Shown: piece by piece, positions 24,570 through 34,084 of the stretch
Position numbering within the stretch: the stretch's first letter is position 1
Layout of the letters: each line of letters opens with the position of its first letter
Assembly (NCBI RefSeq): GCF_000004195.4
Contig: NC_030681.2
Span: 26,550,982 to 26,614,981 of the forward strand
Origin: Xenopus tropicalis
Lineage: Eukaryota > Chordata > Amphibia > Anura > Pipidae
Reading direction: 5' to 3'
Length of the DNA: 64,000 nt
Translations under genes and position numbers: made by a program
The notes under the pieces: model-generated
Seen by the model: the letters and a program-made list of their open reading frames with translations, nothing else
What the model was told of the DNA's origin: nothing
The model's database searches: none

Positions 24570-24860
24570 GGGGTACTTCTCCTTTAAGTTAACTTTTAAT
24601 ATGTTACAGAATGGTAAATTCTAAGCAACTTTTCTATTGGTCTCCAATATTTATTTTTTATAGTTTTTTAATTATTTGCCTTTTTCTTCTGACTCTTTCC
24701 AGCTTTCAAATGGTGGACACTGACCCCAGCATCCAAAAAACTATTGCTCTGTGAGGCTACAATTTTATTATTACTTTTTATTCTTCATCTTTCTGTTTAG
24801 GACCTCTCCTATTAATATTCCAGTCTATTCAAACCCCTGCCTGGTTGCTAAGTTAACTCA
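24570..24860 (+). repeat. Dispersed frog repeat, TGACCCCAGCATCC family
   Basis: Shares ordered blocks with 50,110-50,395 and with fragments at 2085-2240 and 8830-8910 (ACACTGACCCCAGCATCCAA, ATTGCTCTGTGAGGCTACAA, CAGTCTATTCAAACC, CTGCCTGGTTGCTA). Class unknown. The left border resembles a T2 end (TTAAAGGGGTACTTC). Confidence 0.65.
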
Positions 24861-27837
24861 AATGTAAACAACACCTATAAGATGCCTGTGCCCCTTTTCC
24901 TAAACCCAAGGCCTGCTTGCATCTGTCCCCACACATGTAGCCAGGCAAATACTGAACCTGCTACTGAGCCACACACCCTGTATGGAAAGATAGTTACCGT
25001 TTCCATCCATTGGGTATCTGTTGCGTATGCAGCAAAATCAGCAAAGCCTGGCAATTACTTTCCATGTAATCATGGCTTTATCTTCAAGTGCATTTTACCC
25101 CTGTATGGGTGGACAAGCTACCTTATACTCTTTAATAACAAAATATAATTTTAGGTTTAAACAAGGAGGCGTAATATGAAACACATTTTGTCATTGGGTA
25201 AACCATTTTGGTAGAAGTTAAAAAGTAAAATGTTAACAAAAAACAAACAAACATAAAAACTTATTGTACCTATAAACCTCTAATTCAAGGACTGAATTTA
25301 AAAGAAAAAAATAAAGTAGTATATTCTCAACATATGTAAACTAAAAACATATGAAAATAAAATGATAAATGGATAATAATTGCATTTATTAATATAGTAC
25401 CACATGACGTGATATATTATAGAGAGAAAATTAAGCTGATAAAGTTTATCTTAGGAACAAATTCCCTGAAAGGGATAATATTATCACATTCACAATTTTC
25501 CACATTTTGATATCCACTATTTACTTTTTGATGATTGCCAATGAACCCTGAGCTTAGCTTCCGAAGAGCATCCCAGAGCATACAGACCATGCATACCTTC
25601 CAACATCTAAATTCTCAAATGAGGGACAATTTAGACTATGCCCCTTGTTTGCCCATGTGATGTGTCACTGACACTTAAAAGGTGGCCTAACGAGCTCAGT
25701 AGATATAAATGATTATTGTTATAGGACTGCATAAAAACTACAGCACTTAGGTCTTCTTTAAATTTGCTGTGTTTGCATAGGGTTTTCTATACTGCTAAGG
25801 ATTATGCTATAGATATGAATAAGTCTCCTGATATTTACAAGTTACACTGCACAGAGCTTTGACACAACTTCTTGACATTCTGGGTATGAGACAGTCAGTG
25901 ACTTTTGTGTATTGTTTTAAGGGGAACTAGCATGAAAAGATTAAAACTATCTAAACTTTAATTCATAGAAAAAAAAGTATATGAATTCAAAAACTCAGTA
26001 TCATTTCTGAAATCAAATGTCTCCAACCTCTTGCCACCAAGCCTGCCTGTAAAGAAAGTGATAGATTACTTAGAGGGGGGGATGGTTTTCCTTTAAAAAG
26101 ATGACTAGTAAATGCTCTCTGCTGATTGATTGCTATTGGTTAGAAGAACATGTGCAAACAATGTGCCTTTTAATACATTACCCCATTAGGCTATTGTCAG
26201 ATGTGGAGCTTTCTCTTCCTGAAATGCCAAATACCATTAAGCCTATTGCTATCAACTTCAATAGCATCTGTCTGTTATAGTGCACAGGAGGCAGATTTTG
26301 ACCCACCTACAGGCCAGGATTGGCAATCGGCCAATTCTAAAAAATGCAAGAGAAGATGCTGTAAGATCCATTACAAAGTCACTATTTAGTAGTCTGGTGG
26401 GGGGCTGTTTGGCCTTCTGTGTACTTGGAGTGTAAGTTTGGGCATAATGAGCCAGTGTTTACCCCAGTATGGCTGCACACACTGAGAGGTCCATCCCAGA
26501 GTGCTTGATGGAGGGGGGGTTGGCTCTTTAGTTAAAAGAGGTGGCTTTTATGCCACCTTGGTAATGAGTTAATGTTCTCACTTTGACTCATGTTTGAAAG
26601 TCACTGCAAACAAATGAGTAAATACGCTTGTACCTTATGATCACATCTAACTATATAATTTCCCCAAATAAACCTTTGCTACAAATGATTTCAAACTTCA
26701 TGTTTCAGGTTCACTGAAAACATATACTTGTGCCATTTACTTGTGCTTTAGGCTTTGCTAAACACAAAACAAATCCAAGCTGGTTCCACAAACAGAATCT
26801 CCCACGGAACAATAAATGTGAGAAAAGCCTGACCCTGATCATCTGGAACCATCTGTTCAACTTAATTGTGGCTTCTGATCACCAAGGAAACAAGTCAACT
26901 GTGCGCTGTCAAAAAAACAAAAAAGAAGACACGCAGCTATTGGGAGACATCCAAACGATTGGCAGCACAGACTGCTGCCTGCAAGGCATGTGATCATGTA
27001 GGAGGACAGATAGCTGAGCACTCATCATATGGCCAAGCACAGAGATGGTGCCACATTAACCCAGAATAAACACCTTTGCATACTATTATAAGCTAGATTT
27101 TTCTATAAGCAGTTAAATGAGCTGGCTAATGATGCCTTATTTCTTGCCTTATTTTACTGGGACAGCACCCTGGGACATGGCCCCTTTTTAAATCAGTTCA
27201 GGCACTATACACTGGCTAAGCAGGAAACTATCTGTAGCATACAGCATCTTATAATAGCATAGTGCAACATGGTGCCTTAGAAGAGATCATGGGGCTAGAT
27301 TCTGTCCCAACTTAAATGCATTTAGAAATTTTTCATTTTGAGACTGGACATGTGTCTGTTTCTTGGGTTTGCAGGTTGGACCCTCGTGCAAAGACACTTA
27401 AATCACATCGGCTTTTGTATGGTGTGGGTGCCTTTGTGTGCTTGTGGTTGGTGCGATAGTGTAATTAGTTTGAATATGCTTGTTAATATTTTATGTTGAG
27501 ACTGAGTGTGGGTCTTTCTCTTGGTTTTTTGGGTTGGATCCATGAGCAAGGACAGCTCTATCCACTGAAGTCACATCAGCTTTGCAAGGTCTGTGTGTGC
27601 TTTTGGGTGCTTGTGGCTTATAACTGCTTGGCAACATCCACCTCAGATCCAGTCAGATTTTCAGAGTGAAATTTTGGATAAGGGTATAAAATGCGGCACC
27701 TGTAGCGTGCGGCATATTTTTGGACCACGCTCACTTTGGGAGACAAGCCCCCGAAAAATACCTCCCTAATGAATATATACATAGCTAAGTATCTGTTTTA
27801 GCTTTTCCTAAACCACAAATCTCATCATTTTGAGAGA
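24861..27837. other. Intergenic, nothing recognised
   Basis: No convincing exon. A partial hairpin-MITE copy lies at about 26,105-26,190 (GCTGATTGATTGCTATTGG, TTTTAATACATTACCCC). Confidence 0.35.
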
Positions 27838-28038
27838 AAAAGCCACTGCTTGTCAATTTCATTTATACACAAAACATTTAGCAAGATGAAAACAGTGGCA
27901 AGTTCATAGCAGGATGAACACAGTGTAAATACCCCCAGATCACATAGCAGGATAAATGCAGTGGCAATTTTATGTATAATACCCCCAGAACTCATATAAG
28001 GACAACACAGTGGCAATCTCATGTAAAATACTACCAAA
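27838..28038 (+). repeat. Degenerate ~57-bp tandem repeat, left part
   Basis: Three to four units share CATAGCAGGATGAACACAG, AGTGGCAATTTCATGTA and AAATACCCCCAGAACTCATA, with substitutions. A further unit with the same core lies at 29,318-29,395. The array was therefore split by the hAT element between them. Confidence 0.7.
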
Positions 28039-29317
28039 CAGGGCCGCCATCAATGTGTAAGTTCCAGTTTCTGGGTAGCAAGGGTGGCCCTTCTGTGCAG
28101 TACTCAGATTAGCTAAGCCCCCTCTGCTGTCAGTCAGCTGCAGACTGGGGTGGGGAGGGAAGAGCTGGAGTCCTGCATCTTCTTTTCCATACACAACCCT
28201 CTGTACTGCTTGTTTTTTCACAGAATTTAAGTCCCAGTAGAGCCACACAGGGATTGGATGGGCTGGTGGTGGGGGGAGAGTTTAAACTTCACCCATCCAA
28301 GCCCTGTGCAGCTCTATAGAGTACAGAGGGCTCTTTATAGAAAAAAAGATGCTGGACTCCAGTCCCTCCTTCCCACCCCAGTCTGCAGTTGACTGACAGC
28401 GGAGGGGGCCTAGCTAATCAGAGTACAGACGGGCCCCCCCTTACTACTCAAACCCCATTTACTGGAACTTACACATTGAAGAGAGAGCAGTATTGAGAGC
28501 TGTGTAGTGCAAAGGAGATGCAGGCAGAAGTAATGTCAGTGTAAATGACAACTAAGCTGTGGAGATTGGGGCACACAACACAGTGGGATTTACACTTGGA
28601 TGAGACAGAGAGTAGCGAAACAGGGGCAGAGACTTTCTGCCCCTTCCCCCACTGGCAATGTTACCCAGTAGCAGTAAGAGAGAGGCAGGCACCACTTTCC
28701 AACAACTACCCCACCAAAATGGCCCAAATTAGGCTTTCAAGCTTATAGGGCATTGTTTATGACTGCAAGTGCAGATCCGTTCACGCAAATTAGTGCATAA
28801 AACCCTTTCATTAATCCAGAGGAACCTTTAGAGCTGCTGCCACCTCAGGACAAGGCAGTAGCACCAGGGTTCCCTCTTGTGTCTAATTACCTGAATGCAT
28901 GTCACTCTCACACAAGAAATGACTCCAATCAGACTGTCAGTGCAATTGTGCATTTTGAAGCATTGGATGCAACTGGGCAAATTCCCCTGGTGAGCGAACA
29001 CTGGAATTCTGGGGGAAAAATTCTGCGTTAAGGGAAAAAACATGGCAATTGCACTTGGAATTCCACTTTATTCACTGCACTTGTGCTCATAATTGACCCC
29101 TGATAAGACTGGCATTGTCAGCATGTCCATTGTAACCATCAATAATGTCACTGATTGGGCCCTAGGCTGTGTCTTTCACAGGCATGTTTGAGTGTATTTT
29201 AGGGTTCCCATCTGTGTCCCTTGTCACCAACATGTTTTTTAATTATTAGGACCATCAGGAGGGGGACCCAGATAATTTTTGTTGTAAGTGGTCCCGTGAT
29301 TTGTTGTGGCGGCCCTG
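28039..29317 (+). mobile_element. 1.28-kb hAT element with a giant hairpin
   Basis: Ends CAGGGCCGCCAT and GTGGCGGCCCTG give an 11-bp inverted terminus. It sits within a 57-bp tandem repeat, and the flanks CTACCAAA and CCTCCAGA are both decayed forms of the repeat's CCCCCAGA, as an old 8-bp duplication would be. Inside, arms of about 200 bp (CAATGTGTAAGTTCCAG at 28,051-28,067 and its complement at 28,462-28,478) enclose a long inverted repeat. No transposase frame seen. Confidence 0.72.
28051..28478. repeat. Long inverted repeat (arms ~200 bp)
   Basis: The left arm, with CAGTCAGCTGCAGACTGGGG and GAGTCCTGCATCTTCTTTT, pairs with a right arm containing AAAAGATGCTGGACTC and CCCCAGTCTGCAGTTGACTG. 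The loop region carries CACACAGGGATTGGATGGG and a partial complement. Confidence 0.8.
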
Positions 29318-29395
29318 CCTCCAGAACTCATAGCAGGATGACACAGTTGCAAGTTCATGTAAAATACCCCCAGGCAATTTACCCAGCTCAGCTGT
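29318..29395 (+). repeat. ~57-bp tandem repeat, right part
   Basis: CAGAACTCATAGCAGGATGA through TCATGTAAAATACCCCCAG continues the array interrupted at 28,038. Confidence 0.65.
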
Positions 29396-29712
29396 AGGCT
29401 TGGGGGAGATTATTGGTGGCATTGGCATTGTGGACAGTGGACAGTCCCCAGGCATTACCATAGGATCAGAGCTAAAACAAGTGATGCTACAGCTATGCTT
29501 GGGCTTGTTCTTCTACCCAAAGAGATGATCGAGTCTGTGCTTTTTATTTAGCCTTCCCCTCCTGCACATCATGCTGCCTGTGTGTGTGCATCAGAAAGAA
29601 GGAAATTGGAAGCCAGCACAGCCAGCAAGTCAGTGTCAGTGAGGGTAATGCCAGGTAAAGTGTTGTGCTTGGATATGTTATACAATCGCATCGCATTCAC
29701 ACCCCGATCACA

Positions 29713-30022
29713 CTTAGGGGCACATTTACAAAGGCATGAATGCTCGAGCGTATTTTTGCCGATTTTTTTGGGCGTCCGGACGACTTTTTCGTACGCCGCA
29801 CGACTTTTTCGGACGCTTGCATGAAAAAATCGGAAAGGTTTTACCACTGTTCAATTGTTCGGTACGAAAATTTCGTGACTTTCGGATACAATATTTTTGT
29901 GACTAATACGATTTTTTCGTAAGCATTTTCGTGATATTTGCGATCTTCAGAAATTTTCATTTCCAATCCAATTTTTTCCCATTTGTGATTCGGATTCGTG
30001 GATTAGTAAATGTGCCCCCTAG
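29713..30022 (+). mobile_element. MITE with GGGGCACATTTAC ends, CGACTTTTTCG interior
   Basis: The left end CTTAGGGGCACATTTAC and right end GTAAATGTGCCCCCTAG are inverted repeats. The interior is made of degenerate ACGACTTTTTCG-type subrepeats. A longer relative lies at 51,285-51,688. Confidence 0.75.
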
Positions 30023-30045
30023 TTTTAACATATTCTAGCCAGGAG

Positions 30046-30315
30046 CAGTGTCGAACTGGGACCCCAGGGGCCCACCAGAAAACTTTAGACCCTAGGCCCA
30101 CTCTCCAAACAATTTTTCCTCCTTTCCTCTTTATTCTCCCAGTCTCTTTTATTTACATGCTAGCATTGATTCTCCCATCTATTTCTCCTCTTTGTTCCCA
30201 TTCAGAAATAGGGAATGACCATGAAGTAGTCCAAATGATCAGGAGCAGGAAGGCCCACTGACAACTGGGCCCACCGGGAGTTTTCCTGGTATCCTGGTGG
30301 GCCAGTCTGACACTG
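30046..30315 (+). mobile_element. hAT MITE with perfect 8-bp TSD
   Basis: Ends CAGTGTCGAACTGGG and CCAGTCTGACACTG, flanked by the perfect duplication GCCAGGAG (30,038-30,045 and 30,316-30,323). It belongs to the same ACTGGG/CCCAGT group as the copy at 57,381. Confidence 0.93.
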
Positions 30316-30323
30316 GCCAGGAG

Positions 30324-31186
30324 GACCAGGCCCCTAAAACTAGGCGGGCCCTAGGCTAGCCTAGTGGGTAACCTGGCCCTGACAATGCCACAGGCCCATC
30401 CATTGGGGAGTGGGAAGTTCTGGGTGCTACCAAAATACATGAGCCCCCACAACCACTGTTTGTTACATCAGCAACCTATAACACTTTGTTATTGAAGATA
30501 CTATGCATCTGAATGGCATGGGGAGCCAGAGTTCTAGAACACAAATGCAACCATATTTCATTAGGCAGTGGCCCAAACGTTTGATGACACAACGGGCTAT
30601 TCACATATACAACGTAGCTCAAAGCCCTTATGACCTGATCATATAGAAGAAAGTGTACCAGATGTACACGACCCAGTAAAACCAGATGATACAGCCCCCA
30701 AAACACTTGATGTTACAGTCACTGCAAGCAAAGCTTGTTAAACTTGAGGGCATGGTGGATACGTTAACAAGCTGAGTGCCAGGAGTAATTTCAATTCGTG
30801 CCAATCTAGAATTCCTTTTGTGGAATGAAGCAAGGATTTGTCGTAAAAGGTGAATGTGTGAGAAATGAGTTGGAACGAAAGAGAGCGAATCTTCAAAATT
30901 TAGGTGAAACTATACCTGTGTAACTGTAACAGGTGAAGGTGGGCGGCGCTTGTGTGACTGCCCAATAGAGGAGGGCTAATGTTGCACAATGATAACGCAA
31001 GAGGCACTATGATGGATGAGGGGGGCGCACAAGGTTGCCAAATAGCCTTATAGCCTTACGGTGACACGGTCTATGGGCGAGCATGATATACGCCTTACAA
31101 AAGAGTAAGTGCAGCTATTAAGTTTCAGCCCGCCCCGCACATCTGCGGATTGTTCCAATAGAAGTGATTTATAACTTCTGTAGGAA
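30324..31186. other. Intergenic upstream of ANKEF1
   Basis: No exon seen. Composition becomes CpG-richer toward the right as the ANKEF1 promoter is approached. Confidence 0.4.
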
Positions 31187-31290
31187 AAAAACTACTCCGC
31201 CTGCGCGCACATACACAAGCACCATATGCGCATGCTCAGTAAGTTTTGCTGGTTGCTGTGGACTCATTGGCTGTTGCTATGGAGATGAGA
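31187..31290 (+). promoter_or_regulatory. ANKEF1: ANKEF1 promoter: NRF1-like, X-box-like and CCAAT sites
   Basis: The CpG-rich segment contains TGCGCATGCTCA (31,227-31,238, one mismatch to the NRF1 consensus), GTTGCTGTGGACTC (31,252-31,265), an inverted CCAAT box ATTGG (31,266-31,270) and GTTGCTATGGAGAT (31,273-31,286). The last matches 13 of 14 positions of the RFX X-box RYYNYYATRRNRAC. RFX sites mark ciliary genes, and ANKEF1 (ANKRD5) is known as a sperm-flagellum protein. Function here is inferred from motif and position. Confidence 0.55.
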
Positions 31291-31438
31291 CTTCGCGTCC
31301 CTTCCCTAGTAGCCAAAGGAATGTGAGGAAACTACAGGAGCCGGGGCGATGGGACACCGTGGGAACTAAGGGGAGAGCGGGAGCGGCGGAGCCGGGAAGA
31401 ATCGGCGCTCAGGGGCTGATCTGTTTAATACAGAGCCG
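31291..31438 (+). other. ANKEF1: Probable ANKEF1 non-coding exon 1
   Basis: GC-rich sequence with no upstream ATG needed, ending GAGCCG|GTAACA (last exon base 31,438). It would join the acceptor at 36,998-36,999. The transcription start is not known, and 31,291 is an approximate left edge. Confidence 0.5.
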
Positions 31439-32635
31439 GTAACACTAACACTGATATCGCCTCAAGAATGTTGTTTTCATTCCGACTGAAACCTGCTATT
31501 CGCAAGCTGCTGCTAAACTACAATTCCCACAATCCCCTATGTATCGAGGTTGTAGTTTAGTAACAGCTGGGAGACAAGATCCTTTATTGCAACTTTTCCG
31601 TGATGTAAATGGTGTTACTGTATACATTATGGATCTGCAACTTGCGGTCTGATATTGTCAAGGGGATGATGGGAGCTGTAGTTTAATAACAGCTGGCAGT
31701 TTATAGTTGGACGTGTCTGAAAGGGCCCCTCTATTGCCAGAAAACCCCTCTAACAATGGCCCTGCCTTGAATTCTACAGTTAATACTGTAACAAATATCT
31801 GCAAATATTGTATTGGCAAATACATGGGCTCGGTTTGTGCCACAATGGGAATGCCACTCCGCTATGGAAAATGTGACGTTATTGCATCACACCGATAATA
31901 AACTACTTAAATAAACAGCAGGTTTGCTAAAAGGTTCACCTCCGCCAGTTCATATTGAAATAAAAATGTAATTTTTTTTCCACAAATGCAAGCATTTGCC
32001 CATTTATGAATGGGGTTTTTATGAGTGGGTTTTTTTACACCCAGTTCTGTTTCACAGACATAGTTTTACACTAATTCCTAATAAACAAAAGGAATTCTGG
32101 GAACTTCCTTCCAAAGGACTCCAAGAAAATCCCATTTATCCTATAGGCTAAATCTCGCCCACTGGGTTTTTAAAGCAGAAGCCAAGACAATACACTGATT
32201 CCTAAAAACATGTGTGTCATTTCTCTCTGGGTTATTTCACCAAAGACCGAGCTCTCTAGTGGTAAAAACCATGGAACCCTATGGCCCAAATTGTTGCAAG
32301 TTTGCCAGAATTCTGTCAGATTTGCATTCGCAGAGGTTTTTCAGCATAATTTTTTTATAATTGCCATATGAAATTTAATCTGGGGGCGTTGTCAAAAATT
32401 TGGTTTGCATGAGTTGGGGTAGCAAGCAACTTTCATGTATAGATAGGTAATAATGTACCTTCACACCCAGACAAGTGGGACAAGTGATATTTTTCTTCTG
32501 CCTTCCAGCCTATTGTATTATTGCATGGCCCTTACCCTCCTAATTGTTGCACACTGTACTGTTTTGGCTTTTGCATACTAGACGACAGAGACTTTAAGAT
32601 AGGCTTTTCATAATTGCCAAATAAAACCCTCCATA
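31439..32635. other. ANKEF1 intron 1, left part
   Basis: Contains two short repeats with TAAACTACAATTCCCACAAT (about 31,514) and its inverted relative GATGGGAGCTGTAGTTTAAT (about 31,667). No exon seen. Confidence 0.45.
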
Positions 32636-32816
32636 CTGGAGTGTAACTACAGAGGAAGCAGACCCTGCTGTTGTAGGGGGTCCAGGTGTGTAGTGGACCC
32701 AGTAAGGCCCTAATTAATGAACAATTACAATATATGTTGGTAGACTTGGTCAATTTACTAATGATTTGGGGCCCTAAATTTGCTGTGGGGCCCTGCAACA
32801 TTTACCTACACCAATG
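32636..32816 (+). mobile_element. hAT MITE with 8-bp TSD (7 of 8 match)
   Basis: Starts CTGGAGTGTAACTACAG and ends ACATTTACCTACACCAATG, with flanks CCTCCATA (32,628-32,635) and CCTTCATA (32,817-32,824). Related to the element at 19,396. Confidence 0.75.
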
Positions 32817-32967
32817 CCTTCATATGTGAACTGGTCAGACTGCCTTCCTTGCCTTAGAAAGATTTGTGCCCTGAGGCCACAACTACTACTTTATGTTCCA
32901 TGTCTACAGGCTACAGACATGCTGAACATCATCTTGTAATCCAGCACAGTCCTGGTTTGCACCATAA

Positions 32968-33166
32968 GGATGAAGACACACAGAGCTACTAGTAGCAGCT
33001 ACTTGTAGTGGCTACTAAAATAGACAATGCTGATCATTTACTAATAATTGTCTGTACATGTGTTTTAGCAGAGGCAAATCTCAGTATTGTCTATGGCAGG
33101 GTACTTTCTGGCTTTTAGTAGCCGTGAAAGAGTAGCTGCTACTAGTAGCTCTGTGTTTCTTCTCCC
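32968..33166 (+). mobile_element. PIF/Harbinger-like MITE, first of an adjacent pair
   Basis: The left arm GGATGAAGACACACAGAGCT continues into CTAGTAGCAGCTAC. The right arm GTAGCTGCTACTAGTAGC runs to TCTGTGTTTCTTCTCCC. TAA is present at both borders (32,965-32,967 and 33,167-33,169). Confidence 0.8.
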
Positions 33167-33169
33167 TAA

Positions 33170-33456
33170 GGGTTGTGGCACACGGGGAGATTATTTGCCA
33201 GCAACGAATCGCCCTTGTCGCGGGCGACTAATCTCCCCAAAATGCCATCCCACCAGCGAGAATGTAAATCACCGGTGGGATCGCATACGCGGCGCCGAAG
33301 TTTCCTCTCAAGGCAACTTCGCCGATTGCGGCGCTGCATATACCATCCCACCAGCGATTTACATTCTCGCCAGTGGGATGGCATTTCAAGGGGGATGAAT
33401 GCCCGCGACAAGGGAGATTTGTCGCGGGCGACAAATCTCCCCGTGTGCCACAGCCC
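33170..33456 (+). mobile_element. PIF/Harbinger-like MITE, second of the pair
   Basis: GGGTTGTGGCACACGGGGAG at the left and CTCCCCGTGTGCCACAGCCC at the right are inverted ends with one mismatch. TAA is at both borders (33,167-33,169 and 33,457-33,459). The interior repeats GCCATCCCACCAGCGA and its complement. Four overlapping ORFs here are palindrome artefacts. Related copies are at 60,659 and 62,406. Confidence 0.88.
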
Positions 33457-34084
33457 TAAAACCGAAAAATATTTGCACCTGCAGATGAAGCAAAGTTTTT
33501 TGACATTACACAGCTCTGACATCACGTGGTAGAATGTGTCACCGACATGTGGTATAATAATTGAGTGGAATGATATGGTGGGGCAGGGTAAGCCAAATGG
33601 CTAGGGACACTTTGGTCCATATGTTGGCAGATTGTCTTGATAAACTGGAGGGATGGACAGAAATTCCCTGATGTAGGAATATCTGTAGATAGGCATTTCC
33701 AGGGAAAACTTTTAGAGAAAGATATTTAAAGTTCTGTGTGGTGGGTAATTAAGGCTAATACTCTTGTAATGGTGTAATGTTAGAAAGTGGCAAGGAAAGT
33801 CTGCTGCTCCACAATGGTTGTGTTGGGCTTGTTTTCTTCCTATTCTGTGTTCAAAGCTCTGTTGCACTCAGTCCCTCTCAGGTTACTCACAGGCACAATG
33901 CTTGGGTAAAGCACCCTGTGAGACACAGGAATAATTAGGGTTTGGTGACTAATTATGGAGAAACCTAACACAAGTCTGAGCCAAAGAGTCGCCCATGACA
34001 TCAAGGAACTGTTTACTGGACAAGCAGCAATGCTCTACTTAAGCAGAGCAACAAAATAGGCAGAGAGATGCACTCATTACTTTT

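Noticed and set aside
29569..29922. ORFs on both strands around 29.6-29.9 kb
   Set aside because: They overlap the CGACTTTTTCG-subrepeat MITE and have no homology to known proteins.
33087..33532. Four ORFs of 68-119 codons on both strands
   Set aside because: They arise from the palindromic Harbinger-like MITE, and forward and reverse frames mirror each other.
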